Assembly (NCBI GenBank): GCA_022842465.1
Contig: JALHPN010000064.1
Location: 1-40,829, forward strand
Length of the DNA stretch: 40,829 nt
Direction: 5' to 3'
Origin: Polyangiaceae bacterium
GTDB taxonomy: Bacteria; Myxococcota_A; Polyangia; Polyangiales; Polyangiaceae
The translations under genes and the position numbers were made by a program. Below the pieces are notes generated by a model, which saw nothing but the letters and a program-made list of their open reading frames with translations, made no database searches and was not told the DNA's origin. Below, in pieces: positions 1 through 7,880 of the stretch. Position 1 is the first letter of the stretch; every line of letters begins with the position of its first letter.

Positions 1-1308
1 GCCGCGCCGGTCCACACCGCCGCGCCCGAGAACGTCGAGGCGAAGCCCGCGCCGCTGAGGACGGCGCCGCTCGCGTACGTGAACTTCAAGGTCGCCCCGA
101 AGCTCCCGACGCCGAAGGACGAGCGCAGGGCGACGGTGCTCACGTACCTCATGACCGACGACACCGCCCATCAAAGCCCGCATTCGCAGGTGATGCTCGA
201 CATGATGAAGGCGGAGACGCCCGTCGGCATCCACAGCATCGTCTTCCGCGACGGCAAGGAGAACGGTGACAGCCGCCTCTACTACATGCGCGCGAAGAAC
301 GACTGGCGAGCGCCCGAGGGACCCGGCGCGACCGAGAGCCTCCTCGCGCCCGGCCTCACCGAGGTCCAGTCGAACCATCCGAAGGTCCTCGAGCAGATCG
401 TCCAGTTCGCGTTCGACAACTACCAGAGCAAGCGCCGCTACCTCGAGATCTACACGCACGGCGGCGGCGTCCTCGGAATAGGCACCGACAGCTACAAGAC
501 GGACCTCGACGGCAACCGCATCAACGGCGGCCGCATCATCTCGCCTGCCGACTTCGGCGGCGCCCTCCGCACGGCGCTCAAGGGGCGCACGCTCGACGCG
601 ATCTACTTCCGCTCGTGTCTCATGGGGAACGTCGAGGCGCTCTACGAGCTCCGCGGGACGGCGAAGTACGCCATCGCCTCGCAGCTCGCGAGCTACTCGA
701 CCGAGAACTCGAACATCACGATGACGAAGATGTTCCAGGAGATGGCCGCGGAGGACAAGGCGCCGGAGGAGATCGCGAAGCGCATGGCGATCCAGGCCTA
801 CGCGAAGAGCTTCCAGACGCCCGACGGCAAGCGCAGCGGGTACAAGAGCATCGTCGCAGCGGACCTCGGCAAGGTCGACGAGCTGAAGTCGGCGCTCAAC
901 GTCCTCGTCCGCAACCTGAAGGCGGTCATGCCAGCGGAGCGTGCGGCGATCATCGCGGCCTACGACGCGTCCGACACGATGAACAAGCTCACGATGGGCG
1001 ACCTCTGGAGGTTCACGCGCGAGCTCCAGGAGCGCGTCCAGGATCCGGGCGTCCAGGCCGCCGTCGCCCGCGTCCGCTCGGCCCAGCGCGGCGTCATGAT
1101 CCACGCGAAGGACTCGGGCGGGAACGACATCGGAGGGCTCTCGATCTTCATGCCGCGCCGCGCACAGGTCCAGACGCTGATGGAACGGACGAAGTACCGG
1201 ACGAGCCGCTTCGCGAGGGATACGGGCTGGATCGACTTCCTCGAGTCGATCGCCGAGCCCGAGGCGCAGGGCGCCCCCGTCCTCCAGGTCGAGCGCGACC
1301 TCGACTGA
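1..1308 (+). CDS. Clostripain-like (C11 family) cysteine peptidase, 5' end outside window
   Basis: The reading frame is open from base 1, so the gene starts upstream; the first in-window start-like codon is a GTG at 79. The first 26 visible codons are Ala/Pro-rich and look like a linker after a signal peptide or lipobox. Two blocks match peptidase family C11: YLEIYTHGGG (catalytic His region) at about 435-465, and IYFRSCLMGNVEAL (catalytic Cys followed by LMGNVE) at about 604-645. Clostripains usually have Asp-Ala-Cys here; this one has Arg-Ser-Cys. Family members cleave after basic residues, are often secreted, and can self-process. The substrate is unknown. The next gene follows on the same strand about 120 bp later, with no sign of coupling. 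Confidence 0.8.
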   Translation, partial: AAPVHTAAPENVEAKPAPLRTAPLAYVNFKVAPKLPTPKDERRATVLTYLMTDDTAHQSPHSQVMLDMMKAETPVGIHSIVFRDGKENGDSRLYYMRAKNDWRAPEGPGATESLLAPGLTEVQSNHPKVLEQIVQFAFDNYQSKRRYLEIYTHGGGVLGIGTDSYKTDLDGNRINGGRIISPADFGGALRTALKGRTLDAIYFRSCLMGNVEALYELRGTAKYAIASQLASYSTENSNITMTKMFQEMAAEDKAPEEIAKRMAIQAYAKSFQTPDGKRSGYKSIVAADLGKVDELKSALNVLVRNLKAVMPAERAAIIAAYDASDTMNKLTMGDLWRFTRELQERVQDPGVQAAVARVRSAQRGVMIHAKDSGGNDIGGLSIFMPRRAQVQTLMERTKYRTSRFARDTGWIDFLESIAEPEAQGAPVLQVERDLD

Positions 1309-1429
1309 CTCGAGGACGTGGCGCTGCGCACGCCTTGCGTGTCGGCGCGCCGGGTGCGGGGGGCGCGAGAGGAAGTACGTTGCGTTTCGTAGCGGCCGCC
1401 CTGGTCCACGGCTTGCCCCTCGACGGCGT

Positions 1430-2563
1430 GTGGGGCCTCTGCGAAAGAGCCGCGTCCGTCACCCCATCCTACGGCTGGACGTCTTGTCGGAGGATGGGAG
1501 ACGGACGGGGACAGAGCGCGTCTTCTGTCGCTCCCGTCGAGCTTCGGTGTCGACCGACGCGTGCGCGGGCTGTCGCTGCCGCGACCCGCTCCAGGGTGAC
1601 CCCTCGACGTCCGTGGACTGCACCATCGCGACGGACGAGCGACATCGTGTGCCAGACCCGACGGGTGAGCGCCTGGAGATCGGCGCCCTCCTCTCTGCGG
1701 GCGTCACCGTCGTCGACCAGACCGCGTCCGCGTCCTATGCGCTTCGCGTGCTCCGGTGCGATGACCGACGGTCGATCGGGGTGGTCGACGGCGAACGATG
1801 CCTCGTCGGGCTCGTCCACGAGACGACGCTGGTGAGAGTCGCCCGCGTCGCGGGCTCTCTGCCGACGATGGAGGTGGCCGAGGACAAGACGCGTGGTCCG
1901 CCGACGCCGATGGCGCTCCACGAAGCGACACCCGTGCGGGTCGCGCTTCGCGTCCTCGCGTCGCGCCATCTCCGAGAGGCGATCGTCGTGTGCTCGGCAG
2001 GGCAACCGCTCGGCGTCTTCCGCGACGTCGATGCCCTCCGCTGGCTCGCGCAGGCACGCCACGGACACCTCGATTCGGCCGCGAGAGAAGAAGAAGAGAA
2101 AGAAGAGGAGCTCATGGATGCCAGCCAGGCCCGTTCCCGCATCTTGTCGGATCACGAGAGCCTGCGTGAGCAGCTACGGCGCGTCGCGAGCCGCGCCCAC
2201 GCAGCCGTCCGGGACGAGAGCCTCCGTCCTCGCGTGCGCGAGGCCCTCGCCGACCTCCGAGCCGAGCTCGAGAAGCACCTGACCTTCGAGGAGGGCACCT
2301 TGACCCCGTTGCTCCAGGCCGCAGACGCATGGGGAGGAGTCCGCGTGGAAGACATGACGAAGGACCATGCCGGTCAGCGGGCCATCCTCGTCGCGCTCAC
2401 CGAGGACGCCTCCGAAGGGGCGCGGAGCATGCCGGCGCTGGCCGAGGAGCTCGACTGGTTCGTCGAGAGCCTCGAGCGCGACATGCGCGCGGAAGAGGAG
2501 AGGCTGCTCTCGTCGGCCGCGCTCGGAGACGAAACGGTCGTCGAAGATCAGACGGACGGCTGA
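1430..2563 (+). CDS. CBS-domain protein fused to a hemerythrin-like (HHE) domain
   Basis: The product is 377 aa from GTG 1430; the true start may lie further in (for example TTG 1481). Residues about 30-65 hold a Cys cluster (VFCRSRR, then CAGCRC, then a later Cys). A CBS-pair-like region follows (about 80-215) and then an acidic Glu-rich linker. From about residue 229 there is an HHE domain: DHESLREQL, EKHLTFEEGTL and KDHAGQRAI supply His/Glu ligands typical of non-haem di-iron hemerythrins. The last helix reads ERDMRAEEERLL, with Asp where a ligand His is usual. HHE domains sense or bind O2, NO or iron; CBS pairs bind adenylates, so a redox/energy sensor is a reasonable inference. The linker DNA is a purine run ending in GAGGAG just before an in-frame ATG at 2114, so the HHE domain could also be made alone. 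Confidence 0.7.
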   Translation: MGPLRKSRVRHPILRLDVLSEDGRRTGTERVFCRSRRASVSTDACAGCRCRDPLQGDPSTSVDCTIATDERHRVPDPTGERLEIGALLSAGVTVVDQTASASYALRVLRCDDRRSIGVVDGERCLVGLVHETTLVRVARVAGSLPTMEVAEDKTRGPPTPMALHEATPVRVALRVLASRHLREAIVVCSAGQPLGVFRDVDALRWLAQARHGHLDSAAREEEEKEEELMDASQARSRILSDHESLREQLRRVASRAHAAVRDESLRPRVREALADLRAELEKHLTFEEGTLTPLLQAADAWGGVRVEDMTKDHAGQRAILVALTEDASEGARSMPALAEELDWFVESLERDMRAEEERLLSSAALGDETVVEDQTDG

Positions 2564-2635
2564 GCGAGGACGCTCGACGACCCACCGTCGCTCGGACGGT
2601 GCAAAAGGCGGACGACCGTGCCAAGGTTCCCGTCG

Positions 2636-2845
2636 ATGGCAGGCAACGTCGTCAACCTGAACCGCTTTCGGAAGAAGAAGCAGCGCGAAGAGAAGGCGAA
2701 GCAGGCCGAGATCAACCGCATCCGGCACGGCCGAACGAAGGCCGAGAAGGAGCGCGAGCGGACCGAGCGCGAGCGCGCCGCGCGGGCGCTCGAGGGTAAG
2801 CGGCTCGAGGATCCGGCGTCGTCCGAGCCGCCCGCCGAGGGGTGA
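2636..2845 (+). CDS. DUF4169-like small basic protein
   Basis: The protein is 69 aa. ATG 2636 was chosen over GTG 2618 because the conserved part begins MAGNVVNLNRFRKKK. It has the DUF4169 pattern: a short VVNLNRFRK start, then a Lys/Glu/Arg-rich helix with NRIRHGRTKAEKERER. This family is best known from Alphaproteobacteria, lies in the cytoplasm and has no known function. The charged helix is likely coiled or nucleic-acid-binding, but that is inference. It follows the CBS-hemerythrin gene by 72 bp on the same strand and could share its transcript. Confidence 0.65.
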   Translation: MAGNVVNLNRFRKKKQREEKAKQAEINRIRHGRTKAEKERERTERERAARALEGKRLEDPASSEPPAEG

Positions 2846-2872
2846 CGGCGCGTCGCGCGGCGAGCCGCTACG

Positions 2873-2968
2873 TCACAGGGACTTCAGGTACTCGAACAGC
2901 GCATCCTTGTCTCCCGGCGCGAGCTGCGTTCCACGCGCCGTTGTGCCCGACGCTCCTGAGTGACGAAG
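2873..2968 (-). pseudogene. Remnant of a c-type cytochrome C-terminus
   Basis: Read on the minus strand, the frame ending at TGA 2873-2875 gives GTTARGTQLAPGDKDALFEYLKSL. Its close, GDKDALFEYLKSL, is the typical end of di-haem cytochrome c peroxidase-like and related cytochrome c proteins (final helix, phe-x-Tyr-Leu-Lys-Ser-Leu). No CxxCH haem motif or plausible start lies upstream: the frame runs into the rsmG 5' region and loses resemblance after about 25 residues. I read it as the tail of a deleted gene. Chance similarity cannot be excluded. Confidence 0.4.
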
Positions 2969-3009
2969 CGATCGAGGTGGTCCGCGCGCTCGTGCTCCGT
3001 CTGTGATGG

Positions 3010-3015
3010 TAGGCT
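3010..3015 (+). promoter_or_regulatory. Candidate -10 box (TAGGCT) for rsmG
   Basis: A TANNNT hexamer ends 9 nt before the TTG start and no ribosome binding site lies between them. It is one of a repeated set in this window. The -35 region is not recognisable. Confidence 0.3.
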
Positions 3016-3024
3016 GAGCGCCCC

Positions 3025-3720
3025 TTGGAACGCGTAAGGCGCCCTCTCCCGCCCCTGCCCGCCCCGTCGCCGCTCGCGCCGCCGGAGGGCTTCGCCGCGC
3101 GCCTGGCGAGCGTGGGCGCGACGCTCGACGACGCCAAGCTCCGGGCGCTCGGGGACTACCTCGCGCGCCTGCTCGCCGTGAACGAGCAGATGAACCTGAC
3201 GGCGGTGACGGAGCCCGACGTCGCGTGGGAGCGTCACCTCCTCGACGCGCTGACGCTCGTGCCGCTGCTCGACGAGGTGCCTGCCGGCGCGCGGCTCGTC
3301 GACGTCGGCTCGGGCGGCGGGATCCCGGGGCTCCCGCTCGCGATCGCGCGGCCCGACATCGATGTCGTCCTCGTGGAGTCGACGCAGAAGAAAGCGGCGT
3401 TCCTCGAGGCCGTCGCCGAAGCGCTCGGCCTCGCCAACGTCACCGTCCGGGCCGAGCGCGCCGAGCAGCTCCTCCGCGGGCAGCTCGCGGGCGCGTTCGA
3501 GGTCGTCACCGCTCGCGCCGTCGCGCGGCTGGCCGCCCTCGTGCCCCTCACGGTCCCCTTCCTCGCCCCCGGCGGGCTCGCGCTCCTCGTGAAGGGTCAG
3601 CGGGCCGAGGAGGAGCTCGCCGAAGCGGGCCCGCTCCTCGCGCGCCACCGAGCGACCCACGAACGGACCGTGCCGACGCCGACGGGACGCATCGTCGTCC
3701 TCCGCCGCGCGGCTCGCTGA
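3025..3720 (+). CDS. rsmG: 16S rRNA (guanine-N7)-methyltransferase RsmG (GidB)
   Basis: The product is 231 aa, near the usual size, starting at TTG 3025. RsmG transfers a methyl group from SAM to N7 of G527 in 16S rRNA, in the cytosol. Visible signatures: NEQMNLTAVTEPDVAWERHL near residues 53-72, the SAM-binding loop VDVGSGGGIPGLPLAI at about 93-108, and VTARAVARLAAL at about 160-171. The N-terminus has an extra Pro-rich stretch of about 20 residues, so the real start may be further in. A TAGGCT box ends 9 nt before the TTG and there is no Shine-Dalgarno. The gene is not next to gidA/parAB as in many bacteria. Its stop codon lies in the loop of a 10-bp hairpin (3706-3730). Confidence 0.95.
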   Translation: MERVRRPLPPLPAPSPLAPPEGFAARLASVGATLDDAKLRALGDYLARLLAVNEQMNLTAVTEPDVAWERHLLDALTLVPLLDEVPAGARLVDVGSGGGIPGLPLAIARPDIDVVLVESTQKKAAFLEAVAEALGLANVTVRAERAEQLLRGQLAGAFEVVTARAVARLAALVPLTVPFLAPGGLALLVKGQRAEEELAEAGPLLARHRATHERTVPTPTGRIVVLRRAAR

Positions 3721-3730
3721 GAGCCGCGCG
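3706..3730. terminator. GC-rich hairpin at the rsmG / methyltransferase convergent junction
   Basis: A perfect 10-bp inverted repeat (CGCGCGGCTC and GAGCCGCGCG) is separated by GCTGA, which includes the rsmG stop codon. It lies between two convergent genes. There is no T-run on either side, so it is not a canonical intrinsic terminator. It may act as a bidirectional RNA 3'-end or stability element. Confidence 0.45.
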
Positions 3731-3754
3731 AAGGCGCGAAGGCGAGGGGCGCGC

Positions 3755-4900
3755 TCAGGAGCTCCGCGTCTTGAAGTTGCGGTTGAAGGACTCGTGGTTC
3801 TTGTGCATCGTCACCTGGTACGTGAACCCGGTGCCCTGCTCGCCCATGAGCGCAGACCAGTGGAGGAAGAAGTACCAGAGGCGGTACCAGCGCTCGCCGT
3901 ACGCCTTCACGACCTCCTCCTTGTTGGAGGCCCAGAGGTCGCGCCACGCGCGGAGCGTCAGGATGTAGTGCGAGCTCATGCGCTCGACGTCGGAGATCTC
4001 GAAGCCGGCCTTCTCCGCCGCGCGGATCATGCTCGAGAGCGGGAGGCTCGCGTCGGCGCCCGGGAAGATGTAGCGCGCCATGAAGAGCGCCCAGATGAGA
4101 TCCTCGGGGCGGAGCGAGAGCGCCGTCATCGGGTTCTGGGGGCTGTAGAGGTTCCGGATGCCCGTCCACTGGAGGACGAAGAAGCCGTCGTCCTCGAGGA
4201 GGGAGTGGACCTTGTCGAAGTAGGTCGAGAGGTTCTTGATGCCGACGTGCTCGACCATCTCGAGGCTGACGATCTTGTCGAACTTGCCCTGCACGTTCCG
4301 GTAATCGCGGACCTCGACCTTGGCGAGGTCCGAGACGCCGTACTTCTTGATGCGGTCGGTCCCGAAGTCGACCTGCTCCTGGGCGAGCGTGACGCCGTAG
4401 GTCTTCGCGCCGAACTCGCGCGCCGCGCGGGCGACGAAGGTGCCCCAGCCGCAGCCGATGTCGAGGAGGGTCTCGCCCTTCTTCAGCTGGAGCTTCTCGC
4501 AGCAGCGGTCGATCTTCTTGTACTGCGCGTCCTCGAGCGAGGTCTCGGGCGTGTCGTACCAGGCCGCCGTGTAGACCATGGCCTCGCCGAGGCACCAGCC
4601 GAAGAAGTCGTTCCCGCGGTTATAGTGCTCGCCGACGATGCGGCTGTCCTGCTTCTTCGAGTGGATCAGCACCTCGGGGAAGAAGTTGGTCGCCGCCCAC
4701 TTGAAGTGACCCTCCGTGAGCCGGAACGAGACGACGTCGTGCCGCGCGTGGAAGAACGCTTCCCACTTGTCGGCGGGGATGTCGACCCGACCGTCGATGT
4801 ACGCCTCGTAGAGGTCGGACATCGGGACCTTCTTGCCCGACCACTGGGTCGCCAGGTTGCGGTCCGAAAACGTCAGGAAATCACTGGGGCTCGGCTTCAT
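3755..4900 (-). CDS. Cyclopropane-fatty-acid-synthase-family SAM methyltransferase
   Basis: The product is 381 aa from ATG 4900. Family hallmarks are clear: GEHYNRGNDFFGWCLGE (residues about 90-106; the family motif is HYDxGNDFY), the SAM loop LLDIGCGWGTFVARAA at about 144-159, and VSLEMVEHVGIKNL at about 210-223. The C-terminal third (RDLWASNKEE, YRLWYFFLHWSALM) also fits. CFA synthases act at the inner membrane and add a methylene to unsaturated phospholipid acyl chains. Relatives methylate other lipids or sphingolipid bases, so the exact substrate is open. The gene is divergent from the channel gene and convergent with rsmG. A TTTAGA-like box lies at 4930-4935 (minus strand). Confidence 0.85.
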   Translation of the reverse strand: MKPSPSDFLTFSDRNLATQWSGKKVPMSDLYEAYIDGRVDIPADKWEAFFHARHDVVSFRLTEGHFKWAATNFFPEVLIHSKKQDSRIVGEHYNRGNDFFGWCLGEAMVYTAAWYDTPETSLEDAQYKKIDRCCEKLQLKKGETLLDIGCGWGTFVARAAREFGAKTYGVTLAQEQVDFGTDRIKKYGVSDLAKVEVRDYRNVQGKFDKIVSLEMVEHVGIKNLSTYFDKVHSLLEDDGFFVLQWTGIRNLYSPQNPMTALSLRPEDLIWALFMARYIFPGADASLPLSSMIRAAEKAGFEISDVERMSSHYILTLRAWRDLWASNKEEVVKAYGERWYRLWYFFLHWSALMGEQGTGFTYQVTMHKNHESFNRNFKTRSS

Positions 4901-4968
4901 GCGGGTGCGGTCTCCGATCGCCGGCCCTCTCTAAACGCGCGAGGCCGCGTCGACAACCTCCGCGTGAC

Positions 4969-5043
4969 GGGGGGGTGTCATTTCCCGCCCAACCCCCCGG
5001 TTTCCCTCCCCATCCCGTGCCCGTGCCCGTGCCCGTGCCCGTG
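4969..5043. repeat. Seven-G run, six-C run and (CCCGTG)x5 tandem repeat
   Basis: In the divergent intergenic region a run of seven G (4969-4975) is followed by six C (4993-4998), which could pair. Five perfect CCCGTG units follow (5014-5043). An open frame from GTG 4975 would translate the hexamer as Pro-Val repeats, but I judge this non-coding because the downstream gene has a better start at 5119. Confidence 0.8.
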
Positions 5044-5095
5044 CCGGCCGCAGACCGTGATCGCGCGAGTCCTCACGTCCATGGCGCTCCTCGAA

Positions 5096-5101
5096 TAGGC
5101 T
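5096..5101 (+). promoter_or_regulatory. Candidate -10 box (TAGGCT) for the channel gene
   Basis: The TAGGCT hexamer, the same sequence as in front of rsmG, ends 17 nt before ATG 5119. It sits inside the longer reading frame that begins at 4975, which argues for 5119 as the start. Confidence 0.3.
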
Positions 5102-5118
5102 CGCGACCGATCCTCGAC

Positions 5119-7095
5119 ATGCTCCGCCGACTCCTGAACCGCCTGAAGTTCGAGCTCGAACGCTTCGTGGTGCGGAGCCCTCTCCACCGGCTCGCGTTCA
5201 TCGCCGTGCTCATCGGCGTCGTGTCGCTCGTCGCGGGGTACCTCGCGCGGTGGCTCGGAGCCCCCTTCGCGACGGACGGCGACGCGGTCTGGTGGGCGTT
5301 CCTCCGCCTGACCGACCCCGGCTACCTGGGTGACGACCAGGGCGCGATGCTCCGCACCATCTCGACCGTCGTCACGGTGCTCGGCTACGTCCTCTTCCTC
5401 GGCGCGCTCATCGCGATCATGACCCAGTGGCTCAACGCGACCATGGCGCGCCTCGAGAGCGGGCTCACGCCGATCGCTGCGAACGACCACGTGCTCATCC
5501 TCGGCTATTCGAGCCGAACGGCCGCCATCGTCCGCGAGCTGCTCCTCTCCGAGGCGCGCGTCGAGCGCTTCTTGAAGGCGCGCGGCGCCCGGAAGCTCAA
5601 GATCGTCATCCTCGCCGATCTCGTCGACGTGCAGGTCGTCCAGGACTTGAAGGACCGTCTCGGTGCGCTGTGGCGTCCTCGTCAGATCGTGCTGAGGACC
5701 GGCTCGCCGCTCCGGATCGATCACCTCCACCGCGTCGACTTCCTCCACGCGGCAGCCATCCTGCTCCCGTCGCACGAGCTCGAGGGGGAGACGTCGGCGC
5801 CCGACGGGCGCACGATCAAGGCGCTCCTCGCGACCTCCTCGTCGAGCCGAGCGCTCGCGGCGGAGAAGCTCCCGCTCGTCGTCGCCGAGATCGCGGACGT
5901 CCGCCGCGCCTCCGTCGCGGAGCGCGCCTACGGCGGTCCGATCGAAGTGCTCGCGACCGATGCCCTCGTCGCGCGGTTGCTCGTCCAGACGATCCGCGAA
6001 CCGGGGGTCTCCGCCGTCTACGAGGAGCTCCTCGCACCCGTGGGCACGAACGAGATCTACGTGCGTGTCGTCACGGAGATGGTGGGCAAGACGTTGACCG
6101 AGGCTGCCGCGTGGTTCGACGAGGCCGTCGTCCTCGGCGTCATCCGCCGCACGGAGGACGCGTTCGAGGCGATCCTCGCGCCGCCGTTCGGCTTCGTGAT
6201 CGGCGAGCGCGACGAGCTCGTGTTCATCGCGCGCTCGTTCGAGGCCTGCGCTCCGTCCCCGGCGCCCAAGAACGACGCGCCGCTCTCGAAGGGAGCGTCC
6301 CACCACGGGTTCGTGCAGCCCGCGCATCGGCCGAAGCGCGTGCTCGTCCTCGGTTGGAACCACAAGGTGCCGGCCTTCGTCCGCGAGCTCGATCTCGACA
6401 GCGTCCAGGGCGGGCTCCACGAGGTCGACGTCTTCTCGTCGAAGCCCGTCGCCGAGCGCGCCGCGGTGATCGGCGACGACCCGCACGCGAGCGTCCGCGT
6501 CCGGCAGCTCGAAGGTGACTACACGTCACCCGGAGAGCTCGCTCGCCTCGACCTCGCTCGCTACGACAACCTCGTGTTCCTGGCGAGCGACCGTGTCGAC
6601 TCGCCGTACGAGTCCGACGCGCGCACCATCCTCGGTCATCTCCTCCTCGAGGACGCGCTGAAGGGCGCCTCGAAGCGTCCGGCGATCGCGGTCGAGCTGA
6701 TGAGCGCGGAGAACGTCGCCCTCCTCGGAGCGACCGACTCGGAGACCGTCGTGAGCCCCCTCATCCTCAGCCACATCCTCACGCAGGTCGCGCTCCGACG
6801 AGAGCTCCACGCCGTCTACACGGAGCTCTTCGGGACGGGCGGCGCGGAGCTCGTGCTCCGCGAGACCCGCGAGTACGGGATCCCCGCCGAGCCCGTCTCC
6901 TTCGCCGACGTCCAGGCCGCCGCGGCCGCGCGCCACGAGATCGCGATCGGCGTGCGGCGCGGCGGCGCCATCGAGCTCGTGCCCGACCGCGCGGGCCGCT
7001 TCGTGCTCGGCCCGACCGACCACGTCGTCGCCGTCACGCGCGTGGAAGAGGAGCGGCGCACGCGCGCCTCCACCTTCCCGCCCCCGCCCGGGTGA
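5119..7095 (+). CDS. CASTOR/POLLUX-type ion channel with paired RCK/TrkA-N-like domains
   Basis: The product is 658 aa from ATG 5119. Two hydrophobic segments (LAFIAVLIGVVSLVAGYLA, about residues 25-43; TVVTVLGYVLFLGALIAIMT, about 81-100) flank a pore-loop-like stretch, WAFLRLTDPGYLG. This mirrors the last helices and filter of plant CASTOR/POLLUX/DMI1, whose filter is ADxGNH; here it is TDPGYL, so selectivity may differ. A nucleotide-binding-like RCK half follows (NDHVLILGYSSRTAAIVREL, about 116), and a second starts at KRVLVLGWNHKVPAFVREL (about 406). Plant relatives pass K+ or Ca2+ in nuclear envelopes; bacterial ones are little studied. Likely an inner-membrane gated cation channel. Confidence 0.75.
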   Translation: MLRRLLNRLKFELERFVVRSPLHRLAFIAVLIGVVSLVAGYLARWLGAPFATDGDAVWWAFLRLTDPGYLGDDQGAMLRTISTVVTVLGYVLFLGALIAIMTQWLNATMARLESGLTPIAANDHVLILGYSSRTAAIVRELLLSEARVERFLKARGARKLKIVILADLVDVQVVQDLKDRLGALWRPRQIVLRTGSPLRIDHLHRVDFLHAAAILLPSHELEGETSAPDGRTIKALLATSSSSRALAAEKLPLVVAEIADVRRASVAERAYGGPIEVLATDALVARLLVQTIREPGVSAVYEELLAPVGTNEIYVRVVTEMVGKTLTEAAAWFDEAVVLGVIRRTEDAFEAILAPPFGFVIGERDELVFIARSFEACAPSPAPKNDAPLSKGASHHGFVQPAHRPKRVLVLGWNHKVPAFVRELDLDSVQGGLHEVDVFSSKPVAERAAVIGDDPHASVRVRQLEGDYTSPGELARLDLARYDNLVFLASDRVDSPYESDARTILGHLLLEDALKGASKRPAIAVELMSAENVALLGATDSETVVSPLILSHILTQVALRRELHAVYTELFGTGGAELVLRETREYGIPAEPVSFADVQAAAAARHEIAIGVRRGGAIELVPDRAGRFVLGPTDHVVAVTRVEEERRTRASTFPPPPG

Positions 7096-7149
7096 TCTCA
7101 GGGGCCCACGCCGGCGACGGCGTAGCCGTAGCGGCCGTAGGTCTCGAGG

Positions 7150-7335
7150 TCACGACGCGAGCACGCGACCGACGCGCTCCTGAATCGTCTGTAGACGCTC
7201 GAGGTCGCGGACGATGTCGGCGCGCATGGTCCGGTCGTCCGTGTGCACCAGCTCGTTGTGGCTCGCCCTCGCGCGGAGCGCGAGCAGGTCGCGCAGGAAC
7301 ACCGCTTCGTCCTCGGTCAGCTCGATGCGAATCAT
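7150..7335 (-). CDS. Small conserved-looking protein of unknown function (61 aa)
   Basis: The longer frame to 7563 is low-complexity, but the last 61 residues, from ATG 7333-7335, read as a compact acidic helical protein: MIRIELTEDEAVFLRDLLAL, then VHTDDRTMRADIVRDLERLQ. Upstream of this ATG the minus strand carries AGAAGGGG, a good ribosome binding site. Short proteins beginning with an L-T-x-x-E-x-x-x-L-x-x-L pattern are common in Myxococcota, usually without known function. I do not recognise a family. It is convergent with the channel gene, 54 bp away. Confidence 0.6.
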   Translation of the reverse strand: MIRIELTEDEAVFLRDLLALRARASHNELVHTDDRTMRADIVRDLERLQTIQERVGRVLAS

Positions 7336-7804
7336 GTCGTCGCCCCTTCTGCGATGTGCGGCATCGCCCCCGCGAAGGCCGGTGCGAGCGACGTGCCAAG
7401 CGGCAGAGGCCGAGCTTCGCGAAGAGCACGGAGCGCGCGTCGGGAACGTGACCCGAACCGGCGGGAGCGCGGGGGCGAGATCCGCGGAGCGTCTGCGCGC
7501 TCGTCTCACCAAAAAGCGTTCGCGACGCGAAACCGGGTGGCGAGCTCTCATCCGCCATGTCACTTCTGGAGAGACGAGTGGGGAGACGCGCTCCGCGGAA
7601 GCGCGCCGGTCTCGCTCGGGCCACGCATCGGAACCGTCGAAGGAGTCTCGATGTCGTTACGGGCAAAGGCGAGGGCGGATCCTGCCCTCGCGTCACGATA
7701 GGGCCGAGGCCGGCGTTCCAAGGGCTCCTCCGACTGCGGACGAGCACGACGGACGACGACGTCACCCGCGTCGTGGAGAGCCGTCGCTCTCACGATGAAA
7801 ACAA
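7336..7804. other. Gene-free intergenic stretch
   Basis: No reading frame here has convincing protein character on either strand; the open frames are Arg/Ala-rich GC shadows. I found no tRNA, riboswitch or repeat. The leader of the 61-aa gene lies at its left end and a terminator at its right end. A small RNA is possible but nothing specific supports one. Confidence 0.5.
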
Positions 7805-7848
7805 GGAGCCACGGGCATCGAGGTCACGCCCTCGAATCCCGTGGCTCC
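7805..7848 (-). terminator. Intrinsic terminator of the AI-2E-family gene
   Basis: An 11-bp perfect stem (GGAGCCACGGG with CCCGTGGCTCC) continues, after a 3-nt internal loop, into a 5-bp stem (CGAGG with CCTCG) and a 6-nt loop. On the minus strand it is followed by TTGTTTT, which fits rho-independent termination 33 bp beyond the permease stop. On the plus strand it is followed by a weaker TTTTG, so it may work both ways. Confidence 0.8.
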
Positions 7849-7880
7849 GTCCATTTTGTCTCGGGAGACGGTGGGCGGCT

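Noticed and set aside
4975..5118. N-terminal extension of the channel gene with Pro-Val repeats
   Set aside because: It comes from a CCCGTG tandem repeat and would contain the candidate promoter. ATG 5119 begins the family-like sequence.
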